Below the pieces are notes generated by a model. That model was not told where the DNA came from, ran no database searches, and saw nothing but the letters and a program-made list of their open reading frames with translations. Made by a program: the position numbers and the translations under genes. A stretch of DNA of 52,730 bases from Bacteroidota bacterium (GTDB lineage Bacteria > Bacteroidota > Bacteroidia > Cytophagales > Cyclobacteriaceae). Shown piece after piece: positions 29,703 to 38,700 of the stretch (position 1 is its first letter; each line of letters begins with the position of its first letter). The stretch spans positions 1 through 52,730 of the forward strand of contig JAFDYY010000021.1 in the NCBI GenBank assembly GCA_018267195.1, in the 5' to 3' direction.

Positions 29703-30441
29703 AATATAAACTTCGTACCAGCAGCGTGCCCATAATAATCATCATTACCAAACCGGCCGAAGTTTGAGCAATAAACCGCCAATCAACATGGTATGACTTC
29801 GTGGCCGGATTGAAAGAAAAGCAACGGACATACAAAATTTTAAAAAAATTATTGAGCGATGTCTTCTCAACCTGAGCCTCCATAATGGCCAACTCCAGAT
29901 CCTTTGCTTTGGGTTCAACTCCATAAATGTAGCGGGCTATACGGCCGCTGGGCGTTATTACAATAACTACGTTGGGATGCGCATATTCTTGGGTAAGCCC
30001 ATCATACTCAATCTGGTAATCAATAGATGCCAGTAAAGACTTTATTCCCTGCGCACTTGACGTAACTGTCTTCCAATTTTTTCCGTCCATTTTCCAACGC
30101 CTCTCAAATCCTTTTAAATCAGCATTGGTGTCAGTAGAATCAAACGAAAAAGTAATGATGGTAAAATCTTTTCCCAGCGTACCCAACTGCTCTACCGTAT
30201 TTTTTAATCCGTTGCTGATCAGCGAGCAAGCCATGGGGCAGCGGGTATAAACCGGTGAAAGTAACACCGGCTTCCCCAACATATTATCGTAAAGATTGGT
30301 ATGCTTTCCTTGAGCATCACGCACCACAATATTTTCTATCCTGCGCGATATAAATTTTGATTCATCGGGCAAATCAAAAGAAGAAAGTGTAGCCAGAAGA
30401 CAAACTCCTATCACAATACCTTTCAGGCGGACTTTTTTCAT
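29680..30441 (-). CDS. SCO1/SenC-type copper chaperone
   Basis: A 253-residue thioredoxin-fold protein of the SCO family, which delivers copper to the CuA site of oxidase subunit II. The copper-binding CxxxC is in YTRCPMACSLIS, and the distal His is in EYAHPNVVIVI, so all ligands are present. An N-terminal signal/anchor (about residues 7-22) and a C-terminal membrane helix (about 226-245, SAGLVMMIIMGTLLVRSLYF) place the domain in the periplasm. It sits between the catalytic subunit gene (21 bases) and the cytochrome b fusion gene (overlap), in line with assembly of the CuA site of the neighbouring subunit II. Confidence 0.9.
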   Translation of the reverse strand: MKKVRLKGIVIGVCLLATLSSFDLPDESKFISRRIENIVVRDAQGKHTNLYDNMLGKPVLLSPVYTRCPMACSLISNGLKNTVEQLGTLGKDFTIITFSFDSTDTNADLKGFERRWKMDGKNWKTVTSSAQGIKSLLASIDYQIEYDGLTQEYAHPNVVIVITPSGRIARYIYGVEPKAKDLELAIMEAQVEKTSLNNFFKILYVRCFSFNPATKSYHVDWRFIAQTSAGLVMMIIMGTLLVRSLYFAKREEV

Positions 30442-30462
30442 ACTAGTTATTTCTTTAAAAAA

Positions 30463-32130
30463 TTATTTTACCCACCATGTAGCGGCCAGCCATTTCCAGT
30501 TGATAAAAAACAATACGGCAAACGTGATGAGGAATAATATGGTTAGAATTAATGTGCCCGGAGCTTCATACCCTTTATGTTCTTTTGCTGCCGGTGCCAA
30601 TGGCGAAATGGTTAGTTGCATATCTTCCGGTCCGTTTACTCTCGGTCCAAAAAATACGGAAACCACTACCTGCAATACCCAGATCAGGGCTGCGATAAAC
30701 GCCAGCGATCCGCCCAGCATCATCAATGTCCAAAAGAAATCTACGGAGGGATTAAAGGTATGCGTAAAAGGGCCTCCGCTAAAGGTAGAATCCCAGTGCC
30801 TGCGCGGAACGCCCAATTGCCCTAAGGCAATCATTGAAACTGACAGGATAGCTATACCAAAGAAAAATAACCAAGGTTGCCATTGTGCCAGTTTAAAAGC
30901 CACAATTTTTCTGCGGAAAATAAGTGGAATTAAATAATAGGTAATACCCATAAAGGTTAAGGTCGTGCCAATTACTACTGTTCCTTTAAAATGCCCCGGA
31001 ATAGCCAAGGTGTTATGCACAATAATGTTGGTTTGCTCCATACCGAATATAACGCCTGTAGTGCCACCTATAAAACCAAAACCAATGCAAGCCAATACAC
31101 AAGAAGTAAATGCCGGATTAGACCAAGGTGCTTTGGCCAGCCACTCAAATAACCCTTTGTTATAACCCCACCTGCGCTGGGCCGATTCTATGGAACTGGG
31201 TACGGCAAAAGCATGTATCATGGAAGCCAGCACGGCCAAGTACATGGCATACGAAGTGTTCCATACTTTCCATGCCGAGCTGGTAGCCGGATCGGTAAGT
31301 AAATGGTGGGCTGAGGCTAAACAGATAAATAAGATGTATAGAAAAAAGGCTGTACGCGATACCCTTTCGTTAATGGAAGTACCTCCCAAGGCAAGGAAAG
31401 TAGTAAGGTACCAAATACTGACCATAGCCGATACGTTAATTTGCTGCGAGGAATGGCCCAAGCCCCACCATACTAATTTATAAACAGCCGGGTCAACTGA
31501 ATCAATTAAACCCAAAGACCATAAAAAAGTAGGAATGTAAATGATAGCGCCTGTAGCCAACGTAATAACCGCAATGATGGCAGCCGCAACCAGCCCGTAA
31601 GTGAATAAAGGTAAAGTATCGCCCACGTTCTTATCGCGTTTAGCATTTACTACGTTAGCAAAGAACAAGCTTACCCCCAGCAGCGCGCCCACGGCAAATA
31701 AAATAATACCAAGGTAATACAACGGGTGGGCTTTCAGAGGCACATACGAAGTCATCATAACATCCGCTTGCCCAATCATCACCATAACATCTACTAACAG
31801 AAATCCGCCTACCATTAAAATAAATGACAGCCACCCTAACACCGGTGAACAAAATTTTTGATTAAGTACCACCGTAGAGCCAAAGTACAACCCGGCTATC
31901 TCAAAAAATACAATCCAGAAAATAAGGGCGTTCAGTCCATGGAAAGTAGTAAGCCTGTAATACCATTCGGCATCCAGCAGATGCACAGGCTGGTAGCGGG
32001 TAAATATTAAAAGGATAGCCGCAATGATGGCAGCCAGCAAAGAAACCACGGCCATTACGGCATTTAACCTAATCAGTTTTTCCGAATTTAAATCTACTTT
32101 AAAGCCGGTGATATCGCATGTTCTAAACAT
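30463..32130 (-). CDS. heme-copper oxidoreductase catalytic subunit, non-canonical (possible NO reductase)
   Basis: A 555-residue integral-membrane protein with about 12 helices. CuB ligands are His226 (WWGLGHSSQQ) and His275/His276 (SAHHLLTD). The high-spin heme ligand is His380 (PGHFKG) and one low-spin heme ligand is His64 (TFHGLNALIFW). Two expected residues are changed. The Tyr four residues after the CuB His is Gln230. The second low-spin heme His, two after His380, is Lys382. The VHNT-xx-PGHF context resembles B-type (ba3) enzymes. Loss of the Tyr argues against a normal O2 reductase and for an NO reductase or another activity. From memory, a CuA-containing NO reductase class (eNOR) known from Rhodothermus also lacks this Tyr; this needs checking. 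Confidence 0.85.
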   Translation of the reverse strand: MFRTCDITGFKVDLNSEKLIRLNAVMAVVSLLAAIIAAILLIFTRYQPVHLLDAEWYYRLTTFHGLNALIFWIVFFEIAGLYFGSTVVLNQKFCSPVLGWLSFILMVGGFLLVDVMVMIGQADVMMTSYVPLKAHPLYYLGIILFAVGALLGVSLFFANVVNAKRDKNVGDTLPLFTYGLVAAAIIAVITLATGAIIYIPTFLWSLGLIDSVDPAVYKLVWWGLGHSSQQINVSAMVSIWYLTTFLALGGTSINERVSRTAFFLYILFICLASAHHLLTDPATSSAWKVWNTSYAMYLAVLASMIHAFAVPSSIESAQRRWGYNKGLFEWLAKAPWSNPAFTSCVLACIGFGFIGGTTGVIFGMEQTNIIVHNTLAIPGHFKGTVVIGTTLTFMGITYYLIPLIFRRKIVAFKLAQWQPWLFFFGIAILSVSMIALGQLGVPRRHWDSTFSGGPFTHTFNPSVDFFWTLMMLGGSLAFIAALIWVLQVVVSVFFGPRVNGPEDMQLTISPLAPAAKEHKGYEAPGTLILTILFLITFAVLFFINWKWLAATWWVK

Positions 32131-32141
32131 AGGGGTAGATT

Positions 32142-33065
32142 TTATTTAAGTGATTTAATAAAAGCGGTTACCTGCTTTATTTCGTTAGTGCTCATTTCAA
32201 GCTGAGCCATCGGTATTTTTTCATATCCAACCACAATTTGTTTTTGCGGTTCGTTGATAGACGTAGCGATGTAGTTATCATCTACGGTTATTTCTTTGCT
32301 TTTGCCATCTTCCGTTACCTTAACTTTACTGCCATATAATTTATTAAATGGCGGGCCTATCAGTGAAGTGCCGTCTGTTTTGTGGCAGGCACTGCATCCT
32401 TTTAAGTTGTAAACCGACTCCCCGGCCTTTATCAATTGTTCTTCGCTCCATCCGGATATATCTTCGGGGGTTGTCGGTGTCGCTGCCGGGGCAGCACTTA
32501 ATTTATCGTAACCGTATTTAGCTAAGTCGGCATCGCTTTCTATCACTACAATTTTCCCAATCATGGTATGGTGACCAATACCGCAATATTCATTACATAA
32601 AATTTTTGCTTCACCGGCCACGGTGGGTTTAAATTTTAATACGTAATCGTAACTCGGATAAATCTGAAAATTCATATTCGAAGGCTGAAGTGAAAAGCCA
32701 TGTACTAAATCTTTGGAAGAAATATGCAGGCTATACCACTCGTCTTTTTTTAGAATAAGAGCAGGAGACCAGCGCCACATTTGCGCCATTAGAATAACAT
32801 CGCTGCCGGGTTCGGGTTTTACTACCGGTATGCCATTATCCATACCCACCATGTGCTTTTTAACATAAGCATCGTGCAATTTGCCAAATTCGGCAGGGGA
32901 AGTTTTATAGGTAGTGTTCGATGGATTTTGTTTGCCAAAGGCATGCCACATCACCATCCATACAAAAAGGAAAATACAAAGAACAAACGCGATGATAATC
33001 CACATGCGTTCGTCTTTAGCTACCCTTTTATGAAACCACCCTTCATTAGGAGATAATAAGCTCAT
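32142..33065 (-). CDS. heme-copper oxidoreductase subunit II with CuA and cytochrome c domain
   Basis: A 307-residue protein. One membrane helix (about residues 22-41) leads to a periplasmic cupredoxin domain with the full CuA site: His122, then C157-x3-C161-x3-H165-x2-M168 (CNEYCGIGHHTM). A linker (about 190-205) precedes a c-type cytochrome domain with CSACH (Cys224, Cys227, His228) and probable axial Met286 (EKIPMAQLEM). It accepts electrons at heme c/CuA and passes them to the catalytic subunit. Only one N-terminal helix is seen, as in B-type and CuA-NOR subunits, where A-type usually has two. It lies 11 bases upstream of the catalytic subunit gene. Confidence 0.92.
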   Translation of the reverse strand: MSLLSPNEGWFHKRVAKDERMWIIIAFVLCIFLFVWMVMWHAFGKQNPSNTTYKTSPAEFGKLHDAYVKKHMVGMDNGIPVVKPEPGSDVILMAQMWRWSPALILKKDEWYSLHISSKDLVHGFSLQPSNMNFQIYPSYDYVLKFKPTVAGEAKILCNEYCGIGHHTMIGKIVVIESDADLAKYGYDKLSAAPAATPTTPEDISGWSEEQLIKAGESVYNLKGCSACHKTDGTSLIGPPFNKLYGSKVKVTEDGKSKEITVDDNYIATSINEPQKQIVVGYEKIPMAQLEMSTNEIKQVTAFIKSLK

Positions 33066-33086
33066 ATTTTTTGGGGTTAGAAATTA

Positions 33087-33275
33087 TTATTTGAGAATGG
33101 CCGCTTTTATTTCTTCGGGGATAGCAGGCACCGTAGCAATTTCCATAATCCCCCAGATGAGGTAAAAAATAGCGTAGATGGTTACCCCCAGAAAGAGGAG
33201 TAACATGACATCGTTCATCACTACCTGCAAGGCAGGTGCGGGTTTGTCTTTGTTTTCTTGTTCTTGTTCGCTCAT
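33087..33275 (-). CDS. small membrane subunit of the heme-copper complex
   Basis: A 62-residue protein with a charged, Glu/Gln/Lys-rich N-terminus (about residues 1-17) and one hydrophobic helix (MLLLFLGVTIYAIFYLIWGI, about 24-43). It is the first gene of the operon, 21 bases before subunit II. Small single-helix subunits are usual in oxidases (such as CoxIV-type or subunit IIa of ba3). The assignment rests on position and topology only. Confidence 0.7.
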   Translation of the reverse strand: MSEQEQENKDKPAPALQVVMNDVMLLLFLGVTIYAIFYLIWGIMEIATVPAIPEEIKAAILK

Positions 33276-33384
33276 AGTATCGTTGTTTAGGTTAGCTTGC
33301 CTGACCAGAATGATTGTCTTTTCTCTAACAAGAATATAGGAGGCGGTGGAAAAAAAATATGACCTTAATCAGGTTTTAAAAATT

Positions 33385-33404
33385 ACAGGATAATTTTATC
33401 CTGT
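33385..33404 (-). promoter_or_regulatory. 20-bp palindrome upstream of the heme-copper operon
   Basis: ACAGGATAA-tt-TTATCCTGT, a perfect 9-bp inverted repeat with a 2-base centre, in the 223-base gap upstream of the small-subunit gene. A -7-like box, TATTCTTG on the minus strand (33329-33336, one mismatch), lies about 60 bases closer to the gene, so the palindrome would be centred near -70. That is an activator-type position. A NO- or O2-sensing Crp/Fnr- or Rrf2-type regulator is a guess. A stem-loop for the end of the SDR gene is less likely because the loop is too short. Confidence 0.5.
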
Positions 33405-33498
33405 ATTAGATAGTGACAAGTCGGGTTATAATGCTCTGTATAAACCACAGCCTGATGAGGGATAAAGAAATAGGAAAAGATTCGGTTAAGGGTGCGGA

Positions 33499-34203
33499 TT
33501 ATATGTCGCCCAACTGCGGCCTGATGATTACCTCTTCTACCACGCTCCGGTTAGAAATAGAGTAGGCATTAAAAATCACTTCGGCTACATCTTCCGGCTT
33601 CATAAAGCGTTCATCAGAAAGCGGAGTGCCGTCCCAGCTGGCTGTGCGGGTGGCTCCGGGCAATACGGCTGTAACACGAATATTAAACCCTTTCAGTTCT
33701 TCGCGCAACACTTTAGAAAAACCGAGCAATGCAAATTTAGAGATGGCATACGATCCCCCATTGGGATAAGCCTTGATGCTGGCGATGGAGCACATATTAA
33801 AAATATGCCCTCCTCCGTTTTGTTTTATATTTTCAATCAGCCCACGGGTAGTATAGTAGGCACTATACACATTTGATTCGATCATACTCTCTAAAGTACC
33901 CTCCTTTTCCCGCATGGTCTCGCCCGGAGTAAAGTGCCCGGCATTATTTACCAGCACAGAGACCGGGTGTTTCAGATCCTGAATAAATTGACAAAAATTA
34001 TTTACTTGAGTCTTATTAGACGTATCGGTTTTTTTAATGTGTACGAAAATACCAAACTCATTTTCTGTTTCCTTCTTAAATTGATGAAGGTCATTTTCGT
34101 TTCGTGCACACACCGCCAGATCATAACCGGCACGGGCAAACCTTCGGGCCACGGCTTGGCCTATTCCTTTCGTGGCACCGGTAATTACGACCAACCCATT
34201 CAT
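33499..34203 (-). CDS. short-chain dehydrogenase/reductase
   Basis: A 234-residue classical SDR. NAD(P) binding by TGATKGIGQAV near the N-terminus, VNNAGHF, catalytic Ser in NMCSIASIKA, and the YxxxK pair in GGSYAISKFALLG. The arrangement matches 3-ketoacyl-ACP-reductase-like enzymes that reduce ketones to alcohols. The substrate is unknown. It lies upstream of the heme-copper operon on the same strand but 224 bases away, so it is not part of it. It is divergent from the MlaE gene. Confidence 0.92.
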   Translation of the reverse strand: MNGLVVITGATKGIGQAVARRFARAGYDLAVCARNENDLHQFKKETENEFGIFVHIKKTDTSNKTQVNNFCQFIQDLKHPVSVLVNNAGHFTPGETMREKEGTLESMIESNVYSAYYTTRGLIENIKQNGGGHIFNMCSIASIKAYPNGGSYAISKFALLGFSKVLREELKGFNIRVTAVLPGATRTASWDGTPLSDERFMKPEDVAEVIFNAYSISNRSVVEEVIIRPQLGDI

Positions 34204-34291
34204 GATAATTTATTTATCTTTGGGCAATATACTATTTCCCTATTTTGAATGAAACAGAACAAAGTGGAACCCCCGTTAATCTTGTATTGGG

Positions 34292-35023
34292 ATGAGTAGT
34301 TTTGGCCGTTATGTAATTTTTCTCGGGTCTCTGTTGGTGAGGCGGGAGTCATTCAAAACCTACTATAAACTGGTGCTGGAGGAATGTATTCAGATCGGTG
34401 TTAACTCCATATTTTTGTTTATGCTGGTATCTACCTTTATCGGGGCGGTTACTACCGTGCAAACAGCTTTTAATATGGTTAACCCGCTCATCCCACGGTT
34501 TGTGATATCGCAGGTGGTTCGCGAAATGACGGTGTTAGAACTCGCCCCTACCGTTATGGCGTTAATTTATGCAGGCAAGATTGGCTCCAGCATGGCCGGG
34601 GGCATTGGCACCATGCGCATTACCGAACAAATTGACGCCCTCGAAGTAATGGGCATCAATTCCTCTTCATATCTGGTGCTCCCCAAGATTATTGCCTCCA
34701 TGCTGATGTATCCTTTGCTGGTTATTTTTTCGGGTGTATGCTCCTTAGTAGGCGGCTATGTTGTAGGTACTGCGATCCACCTTGTTACCCCTACCGAATT
34801 TGTAGCCGGTCTCCGGTTTGGATTTAACCCAACCGAAATTTCCGTAGCACTCATCAAAGGCGTAGTGTTTGCTTTTCTTATCTCTTCTATTTCTTCCTTC
34901 AAAGGGTATTTTACCAAAGGCGGGGCTTTAGAAGTAGGTATTGCTACCACCGAAGCCGTAACGGCCAGTGTCATTGCCATCTTACTCATGGATTATTTCC
35001 TGGTCAATATTTTATTGTCATGA
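34292..35023 (+). CDS. mlaE: MlaE-type ABC transporter permease
   Basis: A 243-residue permease of the MlaE family with about five membrane helices. Motifs include FIGAVTTVQTAFNM, the core REMTVLELAPTVMALIYAGKIGSSMAGGIGTMRITEQIDALEVMG (split here only by description) and the C-terminal FKGYFTKGGALEVGIATTEA. Such permeases, with an ATPase and an MCE protein, move phospholipids between inner and outer membranes. It overlaps the ATPase gene by 4 bases (ATGA). The MCE substrate-binding partner is not encoded within the window next to it. Confidence 0.9.
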   Translation: MSSFGRYVIFLGSLLVRRESFKTYYKLVLEECIQIGVNSIFLFMLVSTFIGAVTTVQTAFNMVNPLIPRFVISQVVREMTVLELAPTVMALIYAGKIGSSMAGGIGTMRITEQIDALEVMGINSSSYLVLPKIIASMLMYPLLVIFSGVCSLVGGYVVGTAIHLVTPTEFVAGLRFGFNPTEISVALIKGVVFAFLISSISSFKGYFTKGGALEVGIATTEAVTASVIAILLMDYFLVNILLS

Positions 35024-35772
35024 TCAAGATCAAAAACATATCGAAATCATTTGGCGAAAAAAAAGTTTTACAAGGCATCAATGCAGAATTTGAAAAAGGA
35101 AAAACCAATTTGATTATCGGCTCCAGCGGTACCGGCAAAAGTGTATTACTAAAATGTATTGTAGGGTTAATTACTCCCGATGAAGGCCGGGTATATTATG
35201 ATTTAAGGAATTTTACCGAAGCCGATAAAGATATGAGGTCGGAGATACGCAGAGAGATTGGCATGCTGTTTCAGGGAGGAGCCTTGTTCGATTCTAAGAA
35301 TGTGCAGGAAAACATCATGTTCCCGTTAGATGTGCTGACGAAAATGACAGCAGACGAAAAACTAGATCGTGTAAATGATTGCCTGAAACGTGTGGGGCTG
35401 GAGAATATCAATAAAAAAAGAGTATCTGAGATTAGCGGTGGAATGAAAAAACGAGTAGGCATTGCCCGCGCCATTGTAAACAACCCCAATTATTTATTTT
35501 GCGATGAACCCAACTCAGGCCTGGATCCGCAGACATCCATCCTGATTGACGAACTAATTCATGAAATTACCCACGAACTGGATATTACCACAATTGTAGT
35601 TACTCACGACATGAACTCCGTAATGGGAATTGGCGAGAAAATTATTTTTTTATACCAAGGGCACAAACTATGGGAAGGCCACCACGAAGAAATTACTCAC
35701 TCAGGCGTACCCGAGCTAGACGATTTTGTTTTTGCCAACAAAGTCATGAGCAAAATGCGTAATAGTTTATAA
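35020..35772 (+). CDS. mlaF: MlaF-type ABC transporter ATP-binding protein
   Basis: A 250-residue ATPase that powers the MlaE permease. Walker A is GSSGTGKSVLLKC, the ABC signature is EISGGMKKRVGIARAI, Walker B is YLFCDEPNSGLDP, and the switch His is in VVTHDMNS. The GGMKKR form of the signature (Met-Lys-Lys-Arg instead of Gln-Arg) is typical of Mla/Ttg2A-type ATPases. It converges on the histidine kinase gene with 7 bases between the ends. Confidence 0.92.
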   Translation: MIKIKNISKSFGEKKVLQGINAEFEKGKTNLIIGSSGTGKSVLLKCIVGLITPDEGRVYYDLRNFTEADKDMRSEIRREIGMLFQGGALFDSKNVQENIMFPLDVLTKMTADEKLDRVNDCLKRVGLENINKKRVSEISGGMKKRVGIARAIVNNPNYLFCDEPNSGLDPQTSILIDELIHEITHELDITTIVVTHDMNSVMGIGEKIIFLYQGHKLWEGHHEEITHSGVPELDDFVFANKVMSKMRNSL

Positions 35773-35779
35773 GATTAGC

Positions 35780-38700
35780 TTACACCGCTATTCTCACAAA
35801 GAAAGTAGTTCCCCCGGGAGACGTATCAAATCCAATCTCCCCTCCCATTTGTTCAAGACTTCGCTTGGCTATCGCCAAACCTAAACCCGAGCCCGATTTT
35901 TTAGTAGTAAAATGGGGCAAGAAAATACGATCTATTAAAGCCCTGTCTATACCGGTGCCGTTATCTTTAATAGACACAACCACAAACTTATCTTCTATTG
36001 TAGTTTCTATTTCCACATCAACCGGCCTGTTCTCCAATCCGGATTGAAGTGCATTTAAAATAATATTAGAAAAAATCCTGCTCAGCAACAGTTCATCGGC
36101 CTGCACCAAAAGAGACTGCGTGGGGGAACGGAAAAAAACTTTACCCAGTGTATGATTTTGAAAAAACAATACGGTGCGGTGTAGCAAATCAGTCAGGTTA
36201 ACAGTTGATATTACCGGCTTAGGCAACGATGCAAAAGAGCTAAAAGAGCCGGCTATGTCATTTAAAATTTGCAGTTGTTCTAAAAGTGTTTGCAACGATT
36301 TTTCCACACGTGCTTTATCAAAACTGTTTTGCTTCATCAGTTGTTCCAGATGTTGCAGCGTAAGTTTCATTGGGGTGAGTGGATTTTTAATTTCGTGCGC
36401 TACCTGTTGAGCTATTTCACGCCAGGCGTTTTCTTTTTGGGTTCGGGCCAATTCATTCCGGCTAATCGTAAGATTATTTATCATTTTATTGTACTCGGTA
36501 ACCAACATACCTATTTCGTCATTGTTTTTCCATTCAATGGGTTTATTCTCCGTTAACTTTGTTTCGTTTAGCCGATTGGCAATAAGCCGCAATGGAGATG
36601 TAATTTTTTTTATAGCTGATTCCGCTACGAACGAAAACAAAATAAATACTACTGCAAATGTTACCAAAATATTAGTAATCAGATTTACTTTCAGCGCATC
36701 TGTAGAAGATTCAAAAAAAGGAAGTTCTAAAACACCACTCAATACATGCTGCGTATTATAAATGGCAAAATAGCGGCTGTTGTACTCTAATGCTCCAATA
36801 TTATTTTTTAACACTAAAGAGTTATGCTGCTGCGCCACCATATCTTCCCAAGCCTTCCGGTTAAGTAAGGGCATTACCAGTTGATTTTCAAAAATAGAAG
36901 GTTGATTCGTTCCTAAAAGATGCCCCGAGGCATCGTAAAAATTGATATCCATCTCAGCAGAAGATATTATCAGCTTTAATTTTCTTTCTGTTCCGTTCAT
37001 TTGTTTCAAGCTGTCAGTATCCAAAAATGAAGATAAGCGTTCCGTTAAGTGGATACCCTTGTTGCTCATTTCTTTTTCTTGCTCGGCCTCATTGGATTGA
37101 GTAAGCATTCGCAAGCTAATCGCGCTTACTGCTAAGAGCGGCAAAATAAAAAAAAGATAAGCTAAAAATTGAATTCGGGTGGAGTAATCCATCGAGCGTT
37201 GGCGAAAACCGGCTCGCAACAAGCTTGCTAAAAAAAACAAGAATGAAAGAGCAATACCCATTACAAAAATAAATGAGAAATTGGCTGCGATACTAAAAAT
37301 AGTTGCTTGTCGTGCCGCCACTACCACTCTTCTTCCTGTTTCATCTTCAGCCGCTACCAACCAGAAATTATTGACTATTTTACCTTTATTGTAAAGATCT
37401 TTGTCAAGCAGAAGATTCTGATCAACCTCGTGTTTAAAATTCATTTCACCGAACTGATCGAGTAACGAAGACTGATTATAAAAAGCATAACTAAAATCGT
37501 TATTCCGTATAGATCGAACCAAGCGGTTATCTAAAGTTAATTCAGGATATACCCGATCAGAAAACACCCTAACCAGCGACAAGTGAATTAAAACAAAACC
37601 CTGAGATTTCTCTTTTCTTTTAATTGGAATCGCAGCCACATAATGTCTTACATCTGCCGCATTTCTTCGCTGAAGAAGATATACCCCTTCATAATTTGTT
37701 TTTACAGACTGCCTTTCAATTCTCTTTATGGCTGTAGAAAAATCATCAGGCTGGTTACTCTCCACCGGCAAACCATCTGCATAAAATAAATAAATTGCTA
37801 CTTTATAACGGTCAAGATATTCATTAGATAATATGGAGTTAATTCGTTGCTTTTCCTGATTTACCAGAGAAGAATTATTTTTTTGAAAAATAACTGTTGA
37901 TGTATTTGCTATTCGCGGTATAGATTGTGCGATCAGATACTCAGCCAATATATCATTGGCGATCAATTCATTGGCGGCCCGAAACATAGATTTACATTTT
38001 TTTTCTTCCGCAAACTGGTGTGTAGCCCAGGCCGACTGAGCTGCGTAACAAGAAATAATAATCAGTACCGGAAAAAGTGTCTTGTATTCAATCTTATATA
38101 GGAGATCAATCGTAGGAGAGAAAAATAAAAATAAAAATAAAATAGTACCTACCCAAAAAGTTGGCCAGTAATGCAATTCAGAAAAAATGAAATAAACCAA
38201 AAAAAGGAGAGCTCCTAAAAAAAGAACCATTAAAAATTGCACACTGTCGGCACCCGATTTAATCAAACGAAGAAAGGTAACGACCACAAAAAAAGAACTT
38301 AAGCATCCCAATAAAAAAGCCAGCATTACCAGAACACGTAATATACCAAATGGGGCAGCCGAAGTAATATCGAACGAAAGCGCTGAATCATGAAAAATTG
38401 CTTCCACAAAAAGATTAGGGAAAAGAAAAGCAAAGTAAGAAGCTGCCATTAAACCAGTAAATGCAATATTTCTTTTTATTGGTTCTAATCTTTGAGTGGC
38501 CAAAAAAATAATGGGATGTATGTTAAAAAAAAGATAACCGCAAGCGATCGTAACAATCAAAGCATTCAATAAAAAATCGCCAGCGGAGGCATTGAATGAC
38601 GAAGAGGCAAAATAGCGCGGATTAAAAAAGTCTGACTTAATCCATCGGGCCGGATAAGAAAACGATACCATAGAAATCCGCAGCAATACAAGTGCTTCAG

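Noticed and set aside
33385..33404. Reading the palindrome as a terminator of the SDR gene
   Set aside because: A two-base loop is too tight and the T-run is weak; an operator fits better, although a terminator cannot be fully excluded.
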